Source of the DNA: Gaetbulibacter_B jejuensis
GTDB lineage: Bacteria; Bacteroidota; Bacteroidia; Flavobacteriales; Flavobacteriaceae
Assembly (NCBI RefSeq): GCF_039524015.1
Contig: NZ_BAAAGF010000003.1
Coordinates: 186,001-250,000, forward strand
DNA length: 64,000 bases
Direction of reading: 5' to 3'
Below are positions 18,568 to 29,100 of the stretch, one piece after another. The notes beneath the pieces were generated by a model. It was not told where the DNA came from and made no database searches. It was given only the letters and a program-made list of their open reading frames with translations. How positions within the stretch are numbered: the stretch's first letter is position 1; every line of letters begins with the position of its first letter. The position numbers were made by a program, and so were the translations under genes.

Positions 18568-21500
18568 ATGGTTTCAACTGCAACATATTCACTATTTGAA
18601 AAAGCAGTAAAATTATATCCTAATGATGATTGTTTAATCGAAGGAGACAAAGCTATAACCTACAATCAATTAAACGATAAAATACTAAGTGTATTCAATT
18701 TAATTATTGAACATGCCAATGATGAAAAAATAATAGGATTATCAACAACACGAGGCATAGATCAAATTGTATTTATGCTTGCTATTTTAAAAGCTAAAAA
18801 AGCATATTTACCAATAGATTTTAAGTACCCTAAAGACCGAATTCTTAAAATCATAAAGAACTCAAATCTCAATTTCTGTTTAACTAACCTTAAGGAATCC
18901 ACACTTGCTGAAGAAATGGGTTTATCTGTATTATCTAATGATAATTTTAAAGCCCCAAAACAACTATTACAACAGTCTTCTATGGCTGATAATAGCACTT
19001 ATATTTTATATACTTCAGGGTCAACAGGAGAACCAAAAGGAGTTTGTATGGGAAATACCGCAGCAGTTAATCTAATTAACTGGCAGCATAAAAACTCTAA
19101 AGCAACTCAAGGTACTAGAACTATTCAATTTGCTCCTTTAAGTTTCGATGTGTCTTTTCAAGAAATAATGACAACACTTTCAAATGGTGGATGTCTTGTT
19201 CTAATTAACGAAGAACAAAGACTGGATGTGGTGCAGTTGTTAGAAAGAATAAACAAACATCAAGTCAATCGGTTATTCCTTCCGTTTGTTGCATTACAAG
19301 CACTTGCAGAAACAGCTGTAAGCTTAGACAAATATCCTGATAGTCTAAATGAAATTATGACCGCAGGTGAGCAGCTTAAAATCACTAAAGAATTAAGAAC
19401 ATTTTTCACAAAACTAAACCACTGCACGCTTTACAATCAATATGGTCCTACTGAGTGTCATGTAGTTACTGAATTGAAGCTTGAAGGACAGCCTAAAGAA
19501 TGGCCTGGGTTACCCAATATTGGAAAAGCTATAGATAATACAACTATCTATATTTTAGATAAAAACCAAAGCATCCTTCCTAACGGTGAAGTTGGAGAAT
19601 TATGCATCACAGGAGATTGTCTTGCTGAAGGGTATTTAGGCAATGAGACATTAACCAATGAACGTTTTACTACATTAACACTTCCAGATGGAACAAAAAC
19701 TAGAATGTATCGTACAGGTGATGTCGCAAAGTTTTTACCTGATGGTAATATTGAATTTTTAGGTCGTGAAGACGAACAGGTAAAAATTAGTGGACATCGT
19801 ATTGAATTAGGCGAAGTCGAAATTGCTATTAGTAAACTACCTAATATAAAGCAGGCAGTTGTTGTTGCAAGCACACATTTTTCTTCGCAACCACAGTTAA
19901 TCGCCTATATACAGACCGATAATATTACTTTAAAAAACGATACTAGTTTTAGAGAAAAAGTAAGTTCTGTATTGCCTGAATACATGCTTCCTAACTATTA
20001 TGTTTGGGTCAATGAATTTCCAAAAACATCTAGCGGAAAAGTTAACAAAAAAGCACTACCTGTTCCTGAATATAAGCGTCCAAGTAATGCACCTATCTAC
20101 AAGAAACCAAAAACTGAAGTACAAAAGCATATTGCAAAAATTTGGTCTGATATTCTTCGTATTCCAAAAATTGGTATTGCAGATAACTTTTTTGAAATGG
20201 GAGGAACTTCTCTTCTAGCCCAAAAAACGGTTTCTGCTTTACGTCTTAATTATCAATATGAAGTACCTATTATAAAATTATATCAACATCCAACCATTGC
20301 TGAGTTAGCAAATTTCTTAGAGCCTAAAAAAAATACTGGAATTCAGTATAAAAAAAGCAAAAAACGAAATCAAGACACTTCAGATGTTGCAGTAATTGGA
20401 ATGGCAGGTCGTTTTCCTGGAGCTAATACAATTCAAGAATTGTGGAATGTATTAAGAGAAGGCAAAGACACGATTACATTCTTCTCTCCAGAAGAATTAG
20501 ACCCTTCAATTCCTGATGCAATTAAAAACGACCCTCTATATGTTCCTGCTCGTGGCATTGTTCCTTCTGCTAAAGAATTTGATGCTGCTTTTTTCGGACT
20601 CAATCCAAAAGTAGCAGAAGCTATGGATCCGCAACAGCGTATCTTTTTAGAAATTGCTTGGGAAGTTTTAGAACAATCAGGTCATTTACCAGAGCATTAC
20701 AGTGGTACCATTGGAGTTTACGCTGGAACTGGAATGAATACCTATTACAAAAACAATATTCTTCCCAATACAACAGTAATGGATAGAATAGGAAGTTTCC
20801 TTGCCGATACGTTTAATGAAAAAGATTACATCGCGTCTCGAACAGCATATCAACTTAATTTAAAAGGACCTGCAGTAAGTGTACAATCTGCTTGCTCCAC
20901 TTCATCGTTAGCTATTGCTCAAGCTGTTGAAGCTATTAGAAGCGGACAATGTGATGCTGCTATAGCTGGTGGCTCAAGTGTAACTGCTCCAATTCATACT
21001 GGTCATTTATACCAAGAAGGGTCAATTATGAGTCCTGATGGTAGATGCCGACCATTTGATGCAAATGCCAAAGGAACTATTTTTAGTGATGGTGCTGCAG
21101 TTGTTTTATTAAAACGACTGGAAGATGCCGAACGTGATGGAGATACTATTCATGCTGTAATAAAAGGTGTTGGAGTTAATAATGATGGTGGAAATAAAGG
21201 AAGTTTTACAGCTCCTAGCACTGAAGGGCAAGCCAATGCTATTGTTAGGGCACTTCAAGATGCCAACACCAACCCTTCTGAAATAAGCTATATAGAAACC
21301 CATGGAACTGCAACTCCGGTTGGTGACCCAATAGAAATTGAAGGCCTTAAAATTGCTTTTGGAGAACAAGAACAAAAAGGATTTTGCGCTATTGGCTCTA
21401 TAAAGAGTAATATGGGACACCTTACTGGTGCTGCTGGAGTTGCTGGTGTTATCAAAACGATATTAGCATTAAAACATCGTGAGATTCCAGCATCTTTAGG

Positions 21501-24500
21501 TTACGAACAACCTAACCCATCAATCGATTTTGATAATAGCCCATTTTATGTCAATAGTACTTTAACTCCATGGAATGCTAAAAACAAACGTAAAGCAGGT
21601 GTAAGTTCCTTTGGTGTTGGAGGCACAAACGTACATATCATTCTTGAAGAATATGAACAAAAAACCAACACATCAAACCCTAGTCGACCTTTACAACTAT
21701 TAACTTGGTCTGCAAAGACAAAAAACAGTTTAAATGGTTACCAACACGCATTAAACAGTTATTTAAACACTTCTAAGTCTATTGAACTAGCTGATGTATC
21801 ATATAGTTTAAATACTACAAGAGCTACTTTTGCAGAACGACGCTTTTTAATAGCTAGCTCAACATTACAAGCTAAGCAGCAATTAGCAACATTAGAAACC
21901 AATACAATCAAATCTAAGACATTATCATCTGAACCAGATGAATTAGCATTTTTATTTCCAGGTCAAGGGTCTCAATATCTTCAAATGGGTAAAGCACTTT
22001 ATGAACATGAAACCGTATTTAAAACTGCTGTGGACACTTGTGCTAAACTCTTAAAATCAGAATTAAAACTAGACATTAGAGATATTATTTATCCAAAAGA
22101 ACATTCTGAAAAAGCTGAAGAACAACTAAAAGACACACAATACACTCAACCTGCTCTATTTGTTATTGAATACGCACTTGCTCAACTTTGGATGAGTTGG
22201 GGAATTAAACCCACTTTAGTATGCGGTCACAGTATTGGCGAATTTGTTGCTGCGCATTTGGCTGGTATATTTTCTTTAGAAGATGCTTTACACTTAATTA
22301 CGCGACGCGGAAAACTAGTTAGCGAACTCCCTAAAGGAAGTATGTTGTCGATTCGAAAAAGCTTAGAAGATGTCAAACACTTAATTCCTGATCATCTTTC
22401 TATTGCTGCGATTAATTCTGATCAACTAATTGTGGTTTCTGGACCAGATAAACCTATAGCAGACTTTGCAAAACAGCTAGATGATAAAGGTATTGCAAAC
22501 CGATTATTGTCTACAAGTCATGCATTTCATTCTACCATGATGGATCCTGTTTTAGATACTTTTGAAGCAGAGGTTAAAAAAGTAACATTAAATGTTCCTC
22601 GTCTACCATTAGTATCAACTGTTACTGGCGATTGGATAAAGGACGAAGAAGCTATAGACCCAAAATATTGGGCTAACCATTTAAGAGCTACAGTGAATTT
22701 TTCTGGAGCTATGGAAACAGTTTTAAACCTTGAGGACACTATACTTTTAGAAATTGGACCAGGTCGTGCTTTAACAACCTTATCCAAGCAGAAAAAAGGG
22801 TTAAAAGCACTTGCATCGATCTCTAGTTTAACTATTCCTGATGAAGATGAAACCGCGTACCATACTGTTTTGTCTGCTCTTGGTGAACTTTGGTTAAATG
22901 GCGTTGACATAAACTGGAATACGTTTTACAAACACCAAAGTCAACAACGTGTTTGGTTACCATCATATGTTTTTGATCGTAAACCATGTTGGATCAACCC
23001 ACCTACAAATCAATCAACAACTATAAATTCAACACCTAATAATATTACTACAGCAATACCGCTAGAACAATCTGTAGAACCTATACCAAACCAAAACACT
23101 CAAATTATGAGAAAACCCATAATTCTTGATAAAATAGCTGAAATTGTAGAAGATAATTCTGGAATCGAAATAGAAACAAGTGAGTATAATCTGAGCTTTT
23201 TAGAACTTGGGTTAGATTCATTAGTACTTACTCAAATGGCAATCAATCTGAAAAATGAATTTAATACTCCAATAACTTTTAGACAATTAAATGGTGAATT
23301 AGGTTCACCCGACTTATTAGCAACACACATTGATAAGATACTACCTAAAGAAGAGCTAGCTCCTGCTCCAATAGCCCAAGCTAGTCATACCATTTCAACT
23401 ACCAATAGCTCAAACCAACAAATTCCATTGTCGCAACCCATGGCCAATATTGGCACTGGAGACCCTAATACAGCATTAAGTCTTATTGCACAGCAAATCC
23501 AATTGTTAGGTCAACAAATACAATTAATGCAAGGCACAAGCCAACCTATTGCTTCTCCTTCTATTAATCATACTACTCCTCAAACTAAACCAACGCCTTT
23601 AGCCAACAATATAAGCACAACATCAAATGATGATTTAGATGAAGACGAAAAGAAAGAGCATGAAAAACCGTTTGGTGCATCTCCAAAAATTCAAAAGCAA
23701 TCTACAGGGCTAAATAAAGAACAACAAGCATTTTTAAACGATTTAATTGCTAGTTACAATAAAAAAACTGCTAGCAGTAAAGCCTATACGCAAAAACACA
23801 GAGCTCATATGTCAGACCCAAGAGTGGTTACAGGTTTTAAACCTGAAACCAAGGAGTTAGTGTACCCTCTTGTGGTAGATAAATCCTCTGGTAGTCGTCT
23901 TTGGGACATTGATGGCAATGAATACCTAGATGTGTTAAACAGTTTTGGAGCTTGTTTATTTGGTCATCAACCAGACTTCATTAAAAAAGCTATTAATGAC
24001 CAAGTAGAACGTGGTTTTGAAGTAGGTCCTCAACATCCATTAGCAGGAGAAGTTTGTGAATTATTATGTGAGTTTACCAATCAAGATCGTGCTGCGTTAT
24101 GCAACACAGGATCTGAAGCTGTTTTAGGCGCTATGCGTATCGCAAGAACAGTAACTGGACGCTCATTAATTGTAGCCTTTTCAAGATCATACCATGGTAT
24201 TAATGATGAGGTTATTGTTAGAGGATCTAAAAAATTAAAATCATTCCCTGCAGCCTCAGGTATTTTACCTGAAGCTGTAAAAAATATGCTCATATTAGAT
24301 TATGGAACTGAAGAGAGTTTAAATATCATTAGAGAACGTGCTGATGAAATTGCAGCGGTATTAGTAGAACCAGTACAAAGTAGAAGACCAAACTTTAGAC
24401 CAATAGAATTCCTTAAGGAAGTTAGAAAAATAACCGAAGCATCAGAATCTGTACTAATATTTGATGAAATCATTACTGGATTTAGGATGCATCCTGGTGG

Positions 24501-25221
24501 CACCCAAGCTCTATTTGGTGTAAAAGCCGATTTAGGAACCTATGGAAAAGTTATAGGTGGTGGTATCTCTATTGGTGCAATTATTGGGAGTAAAAGATGT
24601 ATGGACGCACTTGATGGTGGTTTCTGGTCTTTTGGAGATGACTCTATTCCTGAAGCAGGTGTTACCTATTTTGCAGGAACTTTTGTACGCCATCCACTAG
24701 CCTTAGCTACTTGTAAAGCTTCTCTTTTACACATGAAAGAACAAGGTGTTGCGCTTCAAGATGAATTAGCTAGAAAAACAGAACGCTTTGCTACCGAAGT
24801 AAATAATTATTTAAAATCACACAAGCTTCCAATGGAAATTGTATACTATCGTTCGCTTTGGAAACTAGTAATGCTTGAAGATGTAGCTTACGCTGAATTA
24901 TTCTTTGTGCTAATGAGAGAACGTGGTATTCATGTTTGGGATGGTTTTCCTTGTTATGTCACAACAGCATACACAGAAGATGATATCACACGCTTAATTA
25001 ACACTTCTATTGAGTGTGTAGAAATCCTTTCTGAAGTTGGCATTCTTCAACCTGAAACAATTTCTTTAACGAATTCAAACAATAGTAATAAGACTACAAC
25101 AAAAGACTTAAATCAACCTCCAGTTTCTGGAGCACGTTTAGGGATTGACAGAGAAGGCAATCCAGCTTGGTTTGTTGCTGACAAAGATAATGTTGGAGAA
25201 TATTTACAAATAGATTTATAA
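18568..25221 (+). CDS. Hybrid NRPS-PKS megasynthase: A-T-KS-AT-ACP-aminotransferase
   Basis: A 2217-residue multidomain synthase. Order: adenylation domain (about 1-500; YTSGSTGEPKG at 146, FDVSFQE at 193, YRTGD at 380, Lys in SSGKVNKK at about 487); carrier domain with Ser548 in GGTSL; ketosynthase from 606 with Cys776, His912 and His951; acyltransferase with Ser1222 in GHSIGE and HAFH at 1318-1321, the malonyl-type signature; ACP with Ser1551 in LGLDSL; a Gln/Pro/Thr linker; and a class III (GSA-type) PLP aminotransferase with DEIITGF (Asp1966) and Lys1994. No KR, DH or ER is present. The expected chemistry is amino-acid loading, one malonyl extension and transamination of the beta-keto group to a beta-amine, as in mycosubtilin- and microcystin-type AMT modules. 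The tail ends in a GARLGIDREGNPAWF-type linker that normally joins AMT to a C domain. Confidence 0.93.
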   Translation: MVSTATYSLFEKAVKLYPNDDCLIEGDKAITYNQLNDKILSVFNLIIEHANDEKIIGLSTTRGIDQIVFMLAILKAKKAYLPIDFKYPKDRILKIIKNSNLNFCLTNLKESTLAEEMGLSVLSNDNFKAPKQLLQQSSMADNSTYILYTSGSTGEPKGVCMGNTAAVNLINWQHKNSKATQGTRTIQFAPLSFDVSFQEIMTTLSNGGCLVLINEEQRLDVVQLLERINKHQVNRLFLPFVALQALAETAVSLDKYPDSLNEIMTAGEQLKITKELRTFFTKLNHCTLYNQYGPTECHVVTELKLEGQPKEWPGLPNIGKAIDNTTIYILDKNQSILPNGEVGELCITGDCLAEGYLGNETLTNERFTTLTLPDGTKTRMYRTGDVAKFLPDGNIEFLGREDEQVKISGHRIELGEVEIAISKLPNIKQAVVVASTHFSSQPQLIAYIQTDNITLKNDTSFREKVSSVLPEYMLPNYYVWVNEFPKTSSGKVNKKALPVPEYKRPSNAPIYKKPKTEVQKHIAKIWSDILRIPKIGIADNFFEMGGTSLLAQKTVSALRLNYQYEVPIIKLYQHPTIAELANFLEPKKNTGIQYKKSKKRNQDTSDVAVIGMAGRFPGANTIQELWNVLREGKDTITFFSPEELDPSIPDAIKNDPLYVPARGIVPSAKEFDAAFFGLNPKVAEAMDPQQRIFLEIAWEVLEQSGHLPEHYSGTIGVYAGTGMNTYYKNNILPNTTVMDRIGSFLADTFNEKDYIASRTAYQLNLKGPAVSVQSACSTSSLAIAQAVEAIRSGQCDAAIAGGSSVTAPIHTGHLYQEGSIMSPDGRCRPFDANAKGTIFSDGAAVVLLKRLEDAERDGDTIHAVIKGVGVNNDGGNKGSFTAPSTEGQANAIVRALQDANTNPSEISYIETHGTATPVGDPIEIEGLKIAFGEQEQKGFCAIGSIKSNMGHLTGAAGVAGVIKTILALKHREIPASLGYEQPNPSIDFDNSPFYVNSTLTPWNAKNKRKAGVSSFGVGGTNVHIILEEYEQKTNTSNPSRPLQLLTWSAKTKNSLNGYQHALNSYLNTSKSIELADVSYSLNTTRATFAERRFLIASSTLQAKQQLATLETNTIKSKTLSSEPDELAFLFPGQGSQYLQMGKALYEHETVFKTAVDTCAKLLKSELKLDIRDIIYPKEHSEKAEEQLKDTQYTQPALFVIEYALAQLWMSWGIKPTLVCGHSIGEFVAAHLAGIFSLEDALHLITRRGKLVSELPKGSMLSIRKSLEDVKHLIPDHLSIAAINSDQLIVVSGPDKPIADFAKQLDDKGIANRLLSTSHAFHSTMMDPVLDTFEAEVKKVTLNVPRLPLVSTVTGDWIKDEEAIDPKYWANHLRATVNFSGAMETVLNLEDTILLEIGPGRALTTLSKQKKGLKALASISSLTIPDEDETAYHTVLSALGELWLNGVDINWNTFYKHQSQQRVWLPSYVFDRKPCWINPPTNQSTTINSTPNNITTAIPLEQSVEPIPNQNTQIMRKPIILDKIAEIVEDNSGIEIETSEYNLSFLELGLDSLVLTQMAINLKNEFNTPITFRQLNGELGSPDLLATHIDKILPKEELAPAPIAQASHTISTTNSSNQQIPLSQPMANIGTGDPNTALSLIAQQIQLLGQQIQLMQGTSQPIASPSINHTTPQTKPTPLANNISTTSNDDLDEDEKKEHEKPFGASPKIQKQSTGLNKEQQAFLNDLIASYNKKTASSKAYTQKHRAHMSDPRVVTGFKPETKELVYPLVVDKSSGSRLWDIDGNEYLDVLNSFGACLFGHQPDFIKKAINDQVERGFEVGPQHPLAGEVCELLCEFTNQDRAALCNTGSEAVLGAMRIARTVTGRSLIVAFSRSYHGINDEVIVRGSKKLKSFPAASGILPEAVKNMLILDYGTEESLNIIRERADEIAAVLVEPVQSRRPNFRPIEFLKEVRKITEASESVLIFDEIITGFRMHPGGTQALFGVKADLGTYGKVIGGGISIGAIIGSKRCMDALDGGFWSFGDDSIPEAGVTYFAGTFVRHPLALATCKASLLHMKEQGVALQDELARKTERFATEVNNYLKSHKLPMEIVYYRSLWKLVMLEDVAYAELFFVLMRERGIHVWDGFPCYVTTAYTEDDITRLINTSIECVEILSEVGILQPETISLTNSNNSNKTTTKDLNQPPVSGARLGIDREGNPAWFVADKDNVGEYLQIDL

Positions 25222-25230
25222 CAAAAAATT

Positions 25231-26097
25231 ATGGCGACAAAAGTTATTGAGTTAGTAAACAATGGAAATCTTGTAGTAGAGAAGAAATATGGCATGACCT
25301 ACGAAGAATTTGCCAAAGACCATCTTTTTGCGTGTAAGCCTGTTGTAATAGGTGATGCCTGTAAAGACTGGAAAGCAAAAGATAAATTTACACCAGATTT
25401 CTTTAAATCTGAATACGGAGACCGAAAGGTTACAGTTGAAGGTAAAGACTATCTTTTGAAAGATTTTATTGATTTAATGGAAAAGTCTTCAATTGAAAAT
25501 CCAGCACCTTATCCATGCAAGCTACAACTAGATAGGGACTACCCAGAGCTTTTACCAGATATTTCCCCTAGGTTTAAATTTTCAGAACCAGATTGGTGTC
25601 ACAACAAACTTATAGAACCTCTTCTTGGTAGCGCTGATACTTATGAGGTTTTTCTTGGAAGTCCTGGAGGTCAATTCCCATATGTACATTATGATTATAT
25701 GGGATTACACGCTTTTATCACTCAACTATATGGTGTAAAAGAATTTACGGTAATCCCTCCTGAACAAACTGAATATGTTTACCCTAAACCCAATGACCCA
25801 TGGGTTTCTGAAGTACCAGACATTAAAAACATAGATTTAGATAAATTTCCTCTATGTAAAAACATTACACCTATCACCTTTACTGTTGGTCCTGGAGAAA
25901 CCTTGTTTATCCCTAATGGCTGGTGGCATACAGCACACTCATTAAGCATTACACTTTCAGTGGCTTTAGATTCTTTAAACAATTCTAATTGGAAAAGATT
26001 TAAAAATGAAGTTGTAACAAAAGTTTCTAAAAGAAATAAAATACTAGCTAAAATGGTTAGTGTATATCTTTCTGTTGTAAAGCCCATAATTAAATAA
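25231..26097 (+). CDS. JmjC/cupin_8-type hydroxylase, paralogue of the gene at 16544
   Basis: A 288-residue protein with HxD in YVHYDYMGLHAF (about residues 152-163), the distal His in LFIPNGWWHTAHS, and the same layout as the cupin at 16544: CKPVVIGDACKDW, a YLLKDFIDLM segment, NPAPYPC and FPLCKN before the second His motif. It starts nine bases after the megasynthase stop and sits between the two assembly-line genes, so it is very likely dedicated to this pathway. It may hydroxylate a carrier-bound intermediate. The C-terminus (LAKMVSVYLSVVKPIIK) is an amphipathic helix. The hydroxylation site is unknown. Confidence 0.82.
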   Translation: MATKVIELVNNGNLVVEKKYGMTYEEFAKDHLFACKPVVIGDACKDWKAKDKFTPDFFKSEYGDRKVTVEGKDYLLKDFIDLMEKSSIENPAPYPCKLQLDRDYPELLPDISPRFKFSEPDWCHNKLIEPLLGSADTYEVFLGSPGGQFPYVHYDYMGLHAFITQLYGVKEFTVIPPEQTEYVYPKPNDPWVSEVPDIKNIDLDKFPLCKNITPITFTVGPGETLFIPNGWWHTAHSLSITLSVALDSLNNSNWKRFKNEVVTKVSKRNKILAKMVSVYLSVVKPIIK

Positions 26098-26174
26098 AAA
26101 ACCAGTATCACTGATAATTAAACCATTCTAACTTTTTAAATTATTATATTCATCTTATTTTTCGAATTAATTTG

Positions 26175-29100
26175 ATGAACTCTTCAAAAAACATAATCAG
26201 TTTTAATCCATTTAAAGGACCTCAAATTGAAAAGGTAGTACCTATTACTCAGCCACAAGCTGAAATCTGGATTTCTTGCACTCTTGGTGGTGACGACGCC
26301 AATAGAGCTTATAATGAGTCTATCTCTCTAGTTTTTAATGGTCAATTGCATTATAAAGCTTTAGATACTGCTATTCAACAATTGATACAACGACATGAAG
26401 CAATTAGATCTATATTTAGTGCTAATGGTCGTTTTATGAGTATTCTAGAATATGAACCGTTCAAACTAGAGTATTTAGATATTTCAAATCAAACTGAATT
26501 AGAACAAAAATCATCAATATCAAATTACCTGAAAGCTGAAGCCAACTATGTTTTTGATTTGGTTAATGGTCCATTACTAAAAATGGGATTACTAAAAACA
26601 AAGGCTACTGAGCATCATCTTGTCATAACTGGACACCACATTATTTGTGATGGTTGGTCATTAGGTACTATTTTATATGAATTAGGCATATTATATTCTG
26701 CTCAAATCAATAAAACAGCACATGCACTTCCTGAAGCTGATAGTTTTAGTGTTTTTGCCGATGAGTTAACATCGTATACTGACAGTATTGAACACAAGAA
26801 AACAGTACAATTTTGGTTAGATCAATACAAACAATCTGTTCCGCAGTTAAACTTACCTATTGATTATCCAAGACCAGAACTAAGAACTCACAACAGTGCA
26901 CGTCTTGACTTTCACATGAACAGGGAATTAGTTGCTAGTTTTAAGAAAGTTGGTGTTAAGTCTGGTTGTAGTTTTGTAACTGCGTTAATGGCAGCTTTTG
27001 AAGTACTACTCTACGTACAAACAGGACAAGACGATATTGTTATTGGGTTACCCTCTGCAGGACAAGCAGCCACAGGTCAACAACATTTAATAGGACATTG
27101 TGTAAATTTACTTCCTTTAAGAAGTCAAATAAACGCTGAACAGTCTTTCAGTGATTATTTAAAGGCGCGCAAACTAGCTGTTTTTGATGCATATGATCAT
27201 CAACAATTAAGCTTTGGAGAATTACTTCAAGAGTTGAAAATTCAAAGAGACCCTTCGAGAGTACCTTTAATCCCTGTTGTTTTCAATATTGATATGGGTA
27301 TGGATAGTAATGTTAATTTTGAAGGCTTAACCTTTAAATTGCTAAGCAACCCAAGAGCTTTTGAAACTTTTGAAATTTTTCTGAATGCAAGTGGATCAGA
27401 AGATAGTTTTGTTTTAGAATGGTCATATAATACAACATTATTTAAAGCATCAACTATTGAAGGCATGATGCTCACTTTTGAAAAAATTCTAAAAAAAATA
27501 ATTGAAAACCCAAACATTCAATTAGGGAATATTATTGAGTTTGATCAATCAGCCTATAGCATGTTGAATGATACAGCTTCAACTTATCCTAATTTACCAT
27601 TACATGAATTATTAGCTAAACAAGCTAAAATTTCACCAAATAAAGTAGCTTTGAAATTTGAGAATGATCAAATTTCATACAAAGACTTAGAAAAACAAGC
27701 CCATCAATTAGCCCATTATCTTCAAAACATAGGTATTGAACATAATGATCGTATTGCTGTTTTAATGCCAAGATCCATAAAACTGATTTCAATTTTAATG
27801 GGAATTATGGAATGTGGTGCCACTTACCTACCCTTAGACCCAAGTTACCCTAAAAAAAGAATTGAGTTTATGCTTGAAGATGCTGAGGCAAAATATGTTA
27901 TTACTACTGAAACATTAGCTTCAACTTTAAACACAAACTCGAAGCCATTGTTTTTAAATCAATTATTTACAAATAGTTACAATTCCCCTCAAACGCCTTT
28001 AAACCTAAAAATTGACAACTCAACAACAGCTTACATACTATATACCTCAGGATCAACAGGAAAACCTAAAGGTGTTGAGGTAACACATAAAAACTTAGTC
28101 AATCTTTTATACAGTTTCTTAAAGCAACCTGGACTTAAAGAGTCTGATAAATTTCTTTCCATTACAACCATATTATTTGATATCGCCATGGCAGAGATAT
28201 TTGCACCTCTTTTAAAAGGCTCTACACTAATATTGACCAGTGAAGAAACAGCTAAAGACACAAGAATGTTGCTAGATGTAATGAAGAACGAGAATATCTC
28301 CATTATGCAAGCTACACCTGCAACTTGGCAGATGTTATTAGACTCTGGGTGGAATGAGCATTTACCAATGCGAATTATAAGTACTGGAGAAGCTTTACCT
28401 ATAGCTCTTGCTAAAAAGATGCTTCCTTTAGTTGATGAACTCTGGAACTTATATGGGCCAACAGAAACAACTATTTGGTCAGCTTTTACCGAAATTAAAG
28501 AGTCTGATGATTTGATTACTATTGGATTTCCTATGAATAACACCCAACTGTATATAGTTAACGAACACGGAAAAATTGTTCCGCCAGGAAATACAGGTGA
28601 ACTATGTATTGCTGGCGATGGTGTTACTAAAGGGTATTGGAAACGACCAGAATTGACTTCTGAAAAATTTATACCGAACCCATTTAGTAACGATTCGGGT
28701 TCAAAACTTTATAAAACAGGCGATTTAGCACGCTTGCTTCCAAATGGAAAAGTACAGTGTTTAGGCAGATTAGATCATCAGGTAAAGATTAGAGGTCAAC
28801 GTATTGAATTAGGAGAAATTGAGCAAGCTTTGGATAGTTTAAATAGCGTACAATCCTCTGTTGTGATTTTAAATGACGATCAATTAATTGCTAATTTAAT
28901 CGCATCAGATTATACTAATGAGGATATGCATCAAATTTCCGAATGGAAAAATGCACTAAAAGAATATCTTCCAAAACACATGATTCCGCAACGTTTTAAT
29001 CTAGTTAAAGAATTCCCTAAAACACTAAATGGGAAAATTGATCGAAAAGCTTTGTTGGAACAACTACCAAGCAAATCAGTCACCAAAAACCACACAACTG

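Noticed and set aside
18568..25221. Megasynthase as a polyunsaturated fatty acid or flexirubin/aryl polyene enzyme
   Set aside because: An intact adenylation domain, a carrier after it and a class III aminotransferase are inconsistent with these pathways, and no KR or DH domain is present.
28031..28543. 170-codon open frame on the minus strand inside the NRPS gene
   Set aside because: It mirrors the adenylation domain in the opposite strand, has no homology pattern and no start context. Several similar antisense frames (for example 22527-22910) were dropped for the same reason.
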